Positions 1 through 6,005 of a stretch of 12,859 nucleotides of DNA are shown here, in pieces. Under the pieces are notes generated by a model, which saw only the letters and a list, made by a program, of their open reading frames with translations, was not told the DNA's origin and did not search any database. The DNA comes from an uncultured Variovorax sp. (GTDB lineage Bacteria; Pseudomonadota; Gammaproteobacteria; Burkholderiales; Burkholderiaceae). The DNA is taken from assembly GCA_946478645.1 (NCBI GenBank), contig CAMLCW010000125.1, forward strand, positions 1-12,859, read 5' to 3'. Both the position numbers and the translations under genes were made by a program. Numbering within the stretch: position 1 is the stretch's first letter; each line of letters begins with the position of its first letter.

Positions 1-34
1 TACACTCTTTCCCTACACGACGCTCTTCCGATCT
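1..34. other. Illumina adapter remnant at contig end (sequencing artefact)
   Basis: Bases 1-34 match the 3' part of the standard Illumina TruSeq/P5 read-1 adapter, ending in GCTCTTCCGATCT. This is not genomic sequence. It creates a false C-terminus and stop codon for the minus-strand gene that runs off this end: the residues after the HADM motif are adapter-encoded. Real sequence begins at about base 35. Confidence 0.97.
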
Positions 35-537
35 CGCATGTCGGCATGCGCATCGAAGCGGAAGTGCCAGAAGCTGCAGCGCTCGTTGGTCAGCACCGGA
101 TCGACCGCCGCGTAGTTGAGGAAGATCACGCGCCGCGCAGGGTCGCGCTCGTTGTTCTTCTCGACCGCGTCCACCAGCGCCGCGGCCGTGGCCGACGAGT
201 TGCCCTGCAGCACGATGCGCGCACCGTCGTCGATGGCCGCGCGCAGGGCCGAGAGCGCTTCCTCGTTCTGCCCCTTGCTGTCGTAGCGGTCGAGCTGCAG
301 CGGCCGCGCCCCGCCCGGCAGGCGGATGCCGCCGCGCGCATTCACGCGTTCGACGGCCCACAGCAGGTTGCGGAAGACGGCCTCGCCGGTGTTGGCGAAC
401 GGCCCGCTCATGCTCTCGATGAGCGCCAGGCGGATGGGCGCGGGCGGCGTCTGCGCCTGCACCGCCAGGGCCGGCGTGCATAGCGCCAGCGCCGCGAATT
501 TCAAGGCCTTGCGGCGCCAAATAAAGCTGGGATTCAT
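35..537 (-). CDS. Periplasmic ligand-binding protein of a branched-chain amino acid/amide-type ABC transporter (N-terminal part, incomplete)
   Basis: The first 167 residues of a periplasmic binding protein of the LivK/Peripla_BP_6 type; the rest lies beyond the contig end. The start at 537 gives a classic signal peptide: MNPSFIWRRK, then a hydrophobic stretch LKFAALALCTPALA and a VQAQ cleavage region. The mature part opens with IRLALIESMSGPFANTGE, the typical first strand and ligand loop of this fold. A Rossmann-like lobe follows, with a segment around residues 100-125 (GARIVLQGNSSATAAALVDA) typical of these binding lobes. The ligand cannot be told from this fragment; amino acids, short amides and aromatic compounds are all bound by relatives. 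An in-frame ATG 16 codons upstream is less likely because it would bury the signal peptide. It is divergent from the Hsp20 gene. The C-terminal residues read into bases 1-34 are artefact. Confidence 0.85.
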
Positions 538-540
538 TGT

Positions 541-568
541 CTTGAAACAGGTGCGGCCGGGCCTAGAT
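541..568 (+). promoter_or_regulatory. Possible heat-shock (sigma-32-like) promoter for the Hsp20 gene
   Basis: CTTGAAA at 541-547 equals the sigma-32 -35 core. A weak -10 candidate, CCTAGAT, lies at 562-568 after 14 bases. This is an acceptable spacing, but the -10 is a poor match to CCCCATnT. It sits about 95 bp before the Hsp20 start, where a heat-shock promoter would make sense. It is a tentative call. Confidence 0.3.
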
Positions 569-661
569 GAGGTCTCAAGCGGCACTCAGGATGGAATGGC
601 CGCGCAGTGTAAGGGACACACATTCCTTGTCCCCGTTGTGATCATCATTCAGGAGCCTCAG

Positions 662-1033
662 ATGTTTTTCGCCCCCACCCTCCGCACCGCCCGCTACGCA
701 CCGCGCTCGTACGACCGCGCCTTCGAGCGCTTCGTCGCCGATGCCTTCTCGGGCCTGCCGCGCTCGCCGCTGGTCGAGCAGGACGACAAGAGCTGGACGC
801 TCTCGCTCGACGTGCCCGGCCTCTCGCGCGAAGACCTCGCCATCGGCATCGAAGGTGCCGTGGTCCGCATCAACAGCAAGGCCGAAGCCAAGCGCCAGTT
901 CAAGGCCGCCTACGAATTGCCGCTGGACATCGACGCCGGTGCCAGCGAAGCCACGCTCGAGAACGGCGTGCTCACGCTCAAGCTCGCCAAGCGCGTGCCG
1001 GTGAGCCAGGTCACGCCGCTGCTGATCAAGTAA
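662..1033 (+). CDS. Small heat-shock protein, Hsp20/alpha-crystallin family
   Basis: A 123-residue small heat-shock protein, expected to hold unfolding cytoplasmic proteins in a refoldable state without ATP. The start at 662 is supported by AGGAG at 651-655, six bases upstream. After a short N-terminal arm (1-33) comes the alpha-crystallin domain (about 35-112): strands SWTLSLDVPG, LSREDLAIGIEG and VVRINSK, then AAYELPLDID, ending in the family hallmark NGVLTLKLAKR. The C-terminal tail VTPLLIK is a weak version of the I-x-I/V motif that links dimers into oligomers. The protein is shorter than typical 140-160 residue members, mainly because of a short N-terminal arm, which could limit oligomer size. 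The open frame extends upstream to 326, but that stretch overlaps the divergent transporter gene and has no family similarity. Confidence 0.9.
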   Translation: MFFAPTLRTARYAPRSYDRAFERFVADAFSGLPRSPLVEQDDKSWTLSLDVPGLSREDLAIGIEGAVVRINSKAEAKRQFKAAYELPLDIDAGASEATLENGVLTLKLAKRVPVSQVTPLLIK

Positions 1034-1053
1034 CGAGCGGCCTGCGGAATTGC

Positions 1054-1081
1054 GCCGCGTGTCATGCCTTCGACACGCGGC
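1054..1081 (+). terminator. Perfect 10-bp hairpin after the Hsp20 gene, probable transcript end
   Basis: GCCGCGTGTC at 1054-1063 pairs perfectly with GACACGCGGC at 1072-1081 around an 8-base loop, starting 20 bp after the Hsp20 stop. There is no T-tract, so intrinsic termination would be weak. It may instead protect the mRNA 3' end or act with Rho. Confidence 0.45.
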
Positions 1082-1111
1082 TGCAATGCCCACGGCGGGA
1101 AAGTGCGTTCA

Positions 1112-1182
1112 CTATTGTTTTTGACTTTGAAGTGCTTCACTCATAACAATAGAAGCGCTGCGAACGTCACATCATGTGATGT
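1112..1182. promoter_or_regulatory. AT-rich cluster of inverted repeats in the Hsp20-hydrolase gap (operator-like)
   Basis: This part of the 251-bp gene-free stretch is markedly more AT-rich than its surroundings. Three symmetric elements are visible. CTATTGTT (1112-1119) faces AACAATAG (1145-1152). Between them is TGAAG-TG-CTTCA (1128-1139). Then comes ACATCA-TG-TGATGT (1169-1182). A near direct repeat, AAGTGC(G)TTCACT, occurs around 1101 and 1131. The arrangement looks like regulator binding sites or a promoter region for the downstream hydrolase. No regulator gene is adjacent, and I cannot name the binding protein. Confidence 0.4.
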
Positions 1183-1224
1183 TTTCACATTGTCCTTTCC
1201 TCTCTTCCGTGGGCGGCTCGCAAA

Positions 1225-1258
1225 CGCACCGCATTCATGACGCATTCATGACGGTGCG
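1225..1258 (+). repeat. Tandem 11-bp repeat enclosed in a 7-bp inverted repeat, upstream of the hydrolase
   Basis: GCATTCATGAC occurs twice in exact tandem (1231-1241 and 1242-1252). The pair is enclosed by CGCACCG (1225-1231) and CGGTGCG (1252-1258), a perfect 7-bp inverted repeat. It ends 26 bp before the hydrolase start. It could be a paired operator or a 5'-UTR hairpin. Confidence 0.6.
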
Positions 1259-1284
1259 GATACGGGTGCCCTTCAAGGCACGCC

Positions 1285-2040
1285 ATGATCACGCACCTCA
1301 AGTCAGCCAAAGACAATGAACGGTCCGACACGCTCCTGGTCTTCCTGCCCGGCGCCTACCTCAAACCGGACGAGTTCGAACGCGAAGGATTCATCAGCGC
1401 AGTGCGCGAGCGCCATCTGGCAGCGGACGCCCTGCTCGTGGATGCCGACGTCTCCTACTACTACGACCAGACCCTGAGCGAGCGGCTGCACGCCGACGTC
1501 ATCGCGCCGCAGCGCGCGCTGGGCTACAAGTCGATCTGGCTCGTGGGCATCTCGATCGGCGGCTTCGGCGCGCTGATCCACGAGCTCTCCAAGCCCGGCT
1601 CGGTCGACGGCATCGTGGCGCTGGCGCCGTATCTCGGCCGGCGCGTGCTCGGCGCCGAGATCCTCAAGGCGGGCGGCCTGCGCACCTGGCAGGCGCCCGT
1701 CGGGCCGCTGCCCGACGAAGAGCCCGACCGCAAGCTCTGGCCCTGGTTCCAGCAATACCTCGATGCGCAGAAGTCGCGCAACCTGCCGCAGCTCTACCTG
1801 GGTTTCGGCCTCAGCGACCGCTTCGCGAGCAACCACAAGCTGCTCGCGGACGCCCTGCCCGAAGGCCGCGTCTTCACCACCGAAGGCGGCCACGACTGGC
1901 CGCAGTGGCGCCAGCTCTGGCGCAATGTGCTCGACGTGCTGCCGCTGCCGTCGCTCGGCCGCGCGCGCCCGACCGCTATGCCGGCGCCTGCGCCGAAGCA
2001 GCCGGCGCCGACAGCGAAGCCATGGGCCATCGCGGCTTGA
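1285..2040 (+). CDS. Alpha/beta-fold hydrolase (serine hydrolase), substrate unknown
   Basis: A 251-residue alpha/beta hydrolase, probably cytoplasmic since no signal peptide is visible. The fold and active site can be traced: the strand [10 protein letters not shown] (16-25) with an oxyanion-type loop; the nucleophile elbow [11 protein letters not shown] with Ser90 in G-x-S-x-G; an acid at Asp178 in FGLSDRF; and His203 in GGHDWPQW. This is a complete Ser-Asp-His triad in the expected order. Relatives include esterases and thioesterases, but nothing here shows the substrate. The C-terminal tail from about residue 226 is rich in Pro, Ala and Lys and looks disordered; its last 21 codons overlap tsaD on the other strand. 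The start codon follows a weak AAGG (1275-1278) that lies partly inside a small hairpin (GTGCC 1266-1270 with GGCAC 1277-1281), so translation may be modest or regulated. Confidence 0.85.
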   Translation: MITHLKSAKDNERSDTLLVFLPGAYLKPDEFEREGFISAVRERHLAADALLVDADVSYYYDQTLSERLHADVIAPQRALGYKSIWLVGISIGGFGALIHELSKPGSVDGIVALAPYLGRRVLGAEILKAGGLRTWQAPVGPLPDEEPDRKLWPWFQQYLDAQKSRNLPQLYLGFGLSDRFASNHKLLADALPEGRVFTTEGGHDWPQWRQLWRNVLDVLPLPSLGRARPTAMPAPAPKQPAPTAKPWAIAA

Positions 2041-3037
2041 CGTCGAAGGCGTAGCGCGCACTGGCCTGCGCCAGCCCCGACTGCAGCCGCATGGCGGCGG
2101 CCATCGCGATCATCGCGCCGTTGTCGGTGCACAGGTGCAGCTCGGGATAGTGCACGCGTACGCGGCGCTTGGCGCAGGCGGCATCGAGCTGCTCGCGCAG
2201 GCTGCGGTTCGCGCCCACCCCGCCCGCCACCACCAGCCGCCGGAGCCCCGTGCGATCGAGCGCGGCGAGCGACTTCTTCAACAGCACCTCGACGATCGCT
2301 GCCTGGGTCGAAGCGGCCAGGTCGGCCTTGCTCGCCTCGAGGCCGTCGCCAAGCTTCCTGGCCTGCGTGAGCACCGCCGTCTTGAGGCCAGCGAACGAGA
2401 AGTCCAGGTCGCCGCTGTGCAGCAGCGGGCGCGGCAGCTTGAAGGCGGCGGCGTCGCCTGATTCCGCGAGCTTGGCGAGCCAGGGCCCGCCCGGGTACGG
2501 CAGCCCCATGAGCTTGGCGCTCTTGTCGAAGGCCTCGCCGGCCGCATCGTCGATGGTCTCGCCAAGCAGCTCATAGCGGCCCACCCCGTCCACGCGCATC
2601 AGCTGCGTGTGGCCGCCCGAGACCAGCAGCGCGACGAACGGGAATTCGGGCGGATCGGCGCTCAGGAACGGCGACAGCAGATGCCCTTCGAGGTGATGCA
2701 CGCCGAGCACCGGCTTGCCGAGCGCCGCGCCCAGCGCGCAGGCCACGCCCGCACCGACGAGCAAGGCGCCCGCGAGCCCCGGGCCGCGCGTGTAGGCCAC
2801 CACGTCGAGCTCGGCCAGCGTGCGCCCGGCTTCCTTCATCACCGCTTCGGTCAGCGGCAGCACGCGGCGGATGTGGTCGCGGCTCGCCAGTTCGGGCACC
2901 ACGCCGCCGTAGGCCTGGTGCATGGCGATCTGGCTGTGCAGCGCATGCGCCTTCAACTGCGGCAGCGCGTGGCCGTGCGCCTCGACCAGCGCCACGCCGG
3001 TCTCGTCGCAGGAGGATTCGATTCCCAACAAGAGCAT
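1976..3037 (-). CDS. tsaD: tRNA N6-adenosine threonylcarbamoyltransferase TsaD
   Basis: TsaD transfers the threonylcarbamoyl group from threonylcarbamoyl-AMP to A37 of tRNAs reading ANN codons, working with TsaB and TsaE in the cytoplasm to make t6A. It is a 353-residue member of the ASKHA/Kae1 family. It begins with [16 protein letters not shown], the family's N-terminal signature. The metal-binding HHLEGH (His115 and His119) is present, as are the glycine-rich [12 protein letters not shown] and [12 protein letters not shown] segments and the C-terminal CTDNGAMIA with the metal ligand Asp near 305. Most members end soon after the PRWP motif. This one carries about 15 extra residues ([13 protein letters not shown]), encoded entirely in the region overlapping the convergent hydrolase gene. 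No strong ribosome site precedes the start. It is divergent from nasR, separated almost solely by a palindromic repeat. Confidence 0.97.
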   Translation of the reverse strand: MLLLGIESSCDETGVALVEAHGHALPQLKAHALHSQIAMHQAYGGVVPELASRDHIRRVLPLTEAVMKEAGRTLAELDVVAYTRGPGLAGALLVGAGVACALGAALGKPVLGVHHLEGHLLSPFLSADPPEFPFVALLVSGGHTQLMRVDGVGRYELLGETIDDAAGEAFDKSAKLMGLPYPGGPWLAKLAESGDAAAFKLPRPLLHSGDLDFSFAGLKTAVLTQARKLGDGLEASKADLAASTQAAIVEVLLKKSLAALDRTGLRRLVVAGGVGANRSLREQLDAACAKRRVRVHYPELHLCTDNGAMIAMAAAMRLQSGLAQASARYAFDVKPRWPMASLSAPAASAQAPA

Positions 3038-3060
3038 GGGGGGAGTTTAGGCGCGAGGGC

Positions 3061-3187
3061 AATCACGCAGAGAAAACGGGGACAGGACGCAGAGGACGCG
3101 AAAGGAATCCATGAAAAAAGATTTCTTGGCTGTTCTTTTGCGTCTTTCGCGAAACCTTCGCGTCCTCTGCGTCCGGAAGTCCGCATT
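3061..3187. repeat. Palindromic interspersed repeat, copy 1 (inverted relative to copy 2)
   Basis: An element of about 127 bp with long terminal inverted repeats. An 18-bp arm starting GGACGCAGAGGACGCG (3085-3102) is the exact reverse complement of 3157-3174, around an AT-rich core. Read backwards it matches 6896-7031 closely over its core and its right end, including GGACTTCCGG and the outer AATGCGG. The left boundary is uncertain. It contains no gene. It fills nearly all of the 161-bp divergent gap between tsaD and nasR, so their promoters must lie in it or beside it. The structure suits a non-autonomous, MITE- or REP-like element. Confidence 0.85.
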
Positions 3188-3198
3188 CAACGGCACAG

Positions 3199-4506
3199 AT
3201 GTTGCGACAGCCGTCCAAGATGAAATCCGGCCTCCGCTTCCTCATCGCCGCGAGAAGGTGCGAAATCGACGAGCTCGACCAGCTCGCGCGCACCAGCGAA
3301 CTGGTCGGCCTGATCGCGCGGCTGGTGCATGCGCTGCAGCGCGAGCGCGGCCTGTCGAACCTGTTCCTCGCGGCCCGCGGCGAGCGCCTGGGCGCCGAGC
3401 GCGACGCGCAGATCGCCGAATGCCTTGCGCTCGAACAGGTGGTGCGCGCGGGATTCGAGCAACTGGTGGCCGAGGCCCGCACCGGCGCCACGGCGGGCAA
3501 CAGCGCGCGCCTCTACAGCCGCATCGCCTGGGTGCTTCCGGGCCTCGACGGCTTGCCCACACTGCGCCGGCGCGTGGGCGATCTCGCGCTCACGCCGGCG
3601 CAGGCCACCGCGGCCTTCGCGAAGCTCGTCGCCGGGCTGCTGGCCGTGGTGTTCGAGGCGGCCGACGGCGCTACCGATCCCGAGATTTCCCGGCTGCTGG
3701 TGGCGATGTTCAATTTCATGCAGGGCAAGGAGTTCGCGGGCCAGGAGCGTGCCTTCGGCGCCGCCACCCTGGCGGTGGGCCGCAGCGGCGCGCAGCAGCA
3801 ACAGCAGCAGCGCCAGCAATGGCAGCACCTGATCGCGTTGCAGGAGCGCTGTTTCCAGGTCTTCGCCGAGTTCTCGTGCGGCGAAGCGCTCGCGCTGTGG
3901 CACCGCAGCGAGGCCGATGCGGCCATGGCCGAGATCGAACGCCTGCGCCGCACCCGCCTGAGCGCGCAGGCGGTATCGGCCGCCGACGCCGACGCACGGC
4001 TGAGCCAGGCCTGGTTCGATTGCTGCTCGCTGCGCATCGACGCGATGAAGGCGGTGGAAGACCGACTCGCGGCCGACCTGCGCGCGCTCTGCGCCCAGAA
4101 GATCGCGCAGGCACACAGCGAGCTGCAGGCCTGCGAGGCGGTGCTCGGCAGCCTTGCGCCGCAAGCCGGCGGCGCGGCTTTTTTCGACGACGCCGACACC
4201 CGTTCCACTGAGCCCGCACCGTACGGCCGGCAGCTCGAGCGGTCGGTGCTCGACATGGTGCAGGAGCAGTCGCTGCGGCTGCAGGCGATGGGCGACGAGC
4301 TCGAGACGGTGCGCGCCTCGCTCAACGAACGCAAGCTGGTCGAGCGGGCCAAGGGCCTGCTGATGGCCCTCCGCCGCATGAGCGAGAACGAAGCCCACAA
4401 GATGCTGCTGCAGACCGCCATGAACCAGAAGCGGCGCCTGGTCGACGTGGCCGAGTCGATGCTCGCGATGGCCGACTACCTGTCCGACGCAGCGCCCCGG
4501 CGTTGA
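3199..4506 (+). CDS. nasR: Nitrate/nitrite-responsive antiterminator, NIT sensor domain + ANTAR domain (NasR-like)
   Basis: A cytoplasmic RNA-binding regulator expected to bind leader RNA of nitrate-assimilation operons when it senses nitrate or nitrite, letting polymerase pass a terminator. It has 435 residues. The NIT domain spans about 25-300 and has the characteristic early helix HALQRERGLSNLFLAARG. The ANTAR domain at about 364-425 includes MGDELETVRASLNERKLVERAKG and the LLMALRRMSENEAHKMLLQ helix-turn typical of this three-helix RNA-binding module. Domain order and length match Klebsiella NasR. It ends about 50 bp before a sigma-54 promoter followed by an ANTAR-type leader and the nrt operon, its obvious target. 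A second in-frame ATG at 3220 could be the true start, and neither start has a good ribosome site. A glutamine-rich stretch (AQQQQQQRQQWQ, about residues 198-209) lies in the sensor domain. A palindromic repeat ends 11 bp before the start. Confidence 0.92.
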   Translation: MLRQPSKMKSGLRFLIAARRCEIDELDQLARTSELVGLIARLVHALQRERGLSNLFLAARGERLGAERDAQIAECLALEQVVRAGFEQLVAEARTGATAGNSARLYSRIAWVLPGLDGLPTLRRRVGDLALTPAQATAAFAKLVAGLLAVVFEAADGATDPEISRLLVAMFNFMQGKEFAGQERAFGAATLAVGRSGAQQQQQQRQQWQHLIALQERCFQVFAEFSCGEALALWHRSEADAAMAEIERLRRTRLSAQAVSAADADARLSQAWFDCCSLRIDAMKAVEDRLAADLRALCAQKIAQAHSELQACEAVLGSLAPQAGGAAFFDDADTRSTEPAPYGRQLERSVLDMVQEQSLRLQAMGDELETVRASLNERKLVERAKGLLMALRRMSENEAHKMLLQTAMNQKRRLVDVAESMLAMADYLSDAAPRR

Positions 4507-4534
4507 TGACGGGTGCGCGGCGCCGCGCATGCAC

Positions 4535-4549
4535 GCACAAGATCTGTGC
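4535..4549 (+). promoter_or_regulatory. Possible NtrC binding site upstream of the nrtA promoter
   Basis: GCAC-N7-GTGC at 4535-4549 has the symmetry and spacing of NtrC sites (GCACC-type half sites seven bases apart). Its inner bases (AAGATCT) differ from the usual C/G next to each half site. It is centred about 42 bp before the predicted start, closer than usual for an enhancer. Confidence 0.35.
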
Positions 4550-4557
4550 AGAAATGC

Positions 4558-4573
4558 TGGCACACGACTTGCA
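4558..4573 (+). promoter_or_regulatory. Sigma-54 (-24/-12) promoter of the nrtABD operon
   Basis: TGGCAC (4558-4563) and TTGCA (4569-4573) match the RpoN consensus TGGCACG-N4-TTGCA except at the seventh base. GG and GC are separated by exactly 10 bases, the spacing this sigma factor demands. The predicted transcript start is near 4584, giving a leader of about 165 nt before nrtA. A sigma-54 promoter here implies an activator such as NtrC and expression under nitrogen limitation. Confidence 0.85.
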
Positions 4574-4585
4574 AGACCAGCGCAT

Positions 4586-4627
4586 GGACCTTCGGGTCCG
4601 AGGCTGACGCACCCAATGGCGGGTGCG
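4586..4627 (+). promoter_or_regulatory. ANTAR-type leader RNA hairpins ahead of nrtA
   Basis: Two hairpins lie at the very start of the predicted transcript. The first is GGACC-UUCG-GGUCC (4586-4599). The second, eight bases on, is CGCACCC (4608-4614) paired with GGGUGCG (4621-4627) around the hexaloop AAUGGC. ANTAR proteins recognise hairpins with six-base loops carrying A1 and G4; the second hairpin meets this exactly, while the first, a UUCG tetraloop, does not. The partner protein is most simply NasR, encoded just upstream. Confidence 0.7.
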
Positions 4628-4643
4628 CCCGCCGTCAAAGGAC

Positions 4644-4710
4644 AAAGGCGTCCCCACCCCGAAAGGGCTCGTTCACGAGCGGCCCTTGCGCGGTGCGGAC
4701 GCCTTTTTTT
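4644..4710 (+). terminator. Intrinsic terminator in the nrtA leader (attenuator)
   Basis: A long hairpin is followed by seven Ts (4704-4710) and preceded by AAA. The outer stem GGCGTCC (4647-4653) pairs with GGACGCC (4697-4703), continuing through ACC/GGT. An inner arm has AAGGG (4663-4667) with CCCTT (4683-4687) and CTCG with CGAG around a TTCA loop. It lies between the promoter and the start codon 39 bp downstream, so it must be read through for nrtA to be expressed. It is the expected target of antitermination by the ANTAR protein. Confidence 0.9.
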
Positions 4711-4748
4711 CGTTCTTGCCTTCCATGTTCATCACCGGAGTTCGCCCC

Positions 4749-5993
4749 ATGACCGACCTGCTGAAAACCCGCCTCGGCCGCCGCCGCGTACTGCAAGCCG
4801 CCGCCCTTGGCGCGATGGGCATCGATCCCGCCTTGCGCGCCGCCGTCTGGGCCCAGGGCTCCGACAAGCCCGAGAAGGAAGAAGTGAAGATCGGCTTCAT
4901 CCCGCTGACCGACTGCGCCAGCGTGGTGATGGCGTCGGTGCTCGGCATCGACACGAAGTACGGGGTCAAGATCGTGCCGAGCAAGGAAGCCAGCTGGGCC
5001 GGCGTGCGCGACAAGCTCGTGAACGGCGAACTCGACATGGCGCACGTGCTCTACGGCCTAGTCTACGGCGTGCACCTGGGCCTGAGCGGCCCGAAGAAGG
5101 ACATGGCCGTGCTCATGACGCTCAACAACAACGGCCAGGCGATCACGCTGTCGAAGAAGCTCGCCGACAAGGGCGCGGTCGATGCCGGCTCGCTCGCCAG
5201 GCTCATCGCGAGCGAGAAGCGCGAATACACCTTCGCCCAGACCTTCCCCACCGGCACGCACGCGATGTGGCTCTACTACTGGCTCGCCTCGGCCGGCATC
5301 GATCCGTTCAAGGACGTGAAGAACATCGTCGTGCCGCCGCCGCAGATGGTCGCCAACATGCGCGTGGGCAACATGGACGGCTTCTGCGTGGGCGAGCCCT
5401 GGAACCAGCGCGCCATCATGGACGGCATCGGCATCACCGCGATCACGACGCAGGACGTCTGGAAGGACCACCCCGAAAAGGTGCTCGGCACCACCTCCGA
5501 CTTCGTCAAGAAGTACCCGAACACCGCGCGCGCGGTGACCGCGGCGATCCTCGAGGCCGGCAAGTGGATCGACGCCGGCCTGCAGAACAAGAACAAGATG
5601 GCCGAGACGATCGCCGACAAGAGCTACGTCAACACCCGCGTGGACGCCATCAACCAGCGCATCCTCGGCCGCTACGCCAACGGCCTCGGCAAGAGCTGGG
5701 ACGACCCGAACCACATGAAGTTCTACAACGACGGCGCGGTGAACTTTCCGTACCTGTCGGACGGTATGTGGTTTCTCACGCAGCACAAGCGCTGGGGCCT
5801 GCTCAAGGAACATCCCGACTACCTGAAGGTGGCGAGCGAGATCAACCGCATCGACATCTACAAGCAGGCGGCCGCCGCCACGCAGACGCCCGTGCCGAAG
5901 GACCCGATGCGCAGCAGCAAGCTGTTCGACGGCATCGTCTGGGACGGCAAGGACCCGAAGAAGTACGCCGATTCGTTCAAGCTGCACGTCTGA
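4749..5993 (+). CDS. nrtA: Nitrate ABC transporter, periplasmic substrate-binding protein (NrtA/CmpA family)
   Basis: A 414-residue binding protein that captures nitrate (possibly also nitrite) outside the inner membrane for the NrtB-NrtD transporter. The start at 4749 has GGAG eight bases upstream; the open frame continues upstream only through the leader and terminator. The N-terminus LGRRRVLQAAALGAMG resembles a twin-arginine signal, suggesting Tat export of a folded protein. Family hallmarks in order: GFIPLTDCASVVMA (49-62), NNNGQAITLS (126-135), PTGTHAMWLYYWLA (167-180), PPPQMVANM (196-204) and GFCVGEPWN (211-219). Gln130, His171 and Glu216 appear to match nitrate-contacting residues of cyanobacterial NrtA (judged from memory of the family, not aligned). 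Bicarbonate-binding CmpA is a close relative, but the nas context favours nitrate. It is the first gene of an operon with nrtB, which begins 12 bp after it. Confidence 0.94.
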   Translation: MTDLLKTRLGRRRVLQAAALGAMGIDPALRAAVWAQGSDKPEKEEVKIGFIPLTDCASVVMASVLGIDTKYGVKIVPSKEASWAGVRDKLVNGELDMAHVLYGLVYGVHLGLSGPKKDMAVLMTLNNNGQAITLSKKLADKGAVDAGSLARLIASEKREYTFAQTFPTGTHAMWLYYWLASAGIDPFKDVKNIVVPPPQMVANMRVGNMDGFCVGEPWNQRAIMDGIGITAITTQDVWKDHPEKVLGTTSDFVKKYPNTARAVTAAILEAGKWIDAGLQNKNKMAETIADKSYVNTRVDAINQRILGRYANGLGKSWDDPNHMKFYNDGAVNFPYLSDGMWFLTQHKRWGLLKEHPDYLKVASEINRIDIYKQAAAATQTPVPKDPMRSSKLFDGIVWDGKDPKKYADSFKLHV

Positions 5994-6005
5994 GGAGCAC
6001 GCACC

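Noticed and set aside
605..661. ROSE-type RNA thermometer in the Hsp20 leader
   Set aside because: The AGGAG ribosome site at 651-655 has only short, weak pairing with upstream CCT-containing stretches. No convincing multi-hairpin structure was found by eye.
3038..3060. Sigma-70 promoter for tsaD next to its start
   Set aside because: A TAAACT-like -10 can be found on the minus strand but has no acceptable -35 partner.
4586..4599. First leader hairpin (UUCG loop) as a canonical ANTAR P1 hairpin
   Set aside because: Read as a hexaloop it is CUUCGG, which lacks A1 and G4. It may be a structural spacer, so it is reported only as part of the leader.
4623..4748. Upstream start for nrtA at 4623
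   Set aside because: This extension would be encoded by the leader hairpins and terminator. The ATG at 4749 has a good ribosome site and is directly followed by a Tat-like signal.
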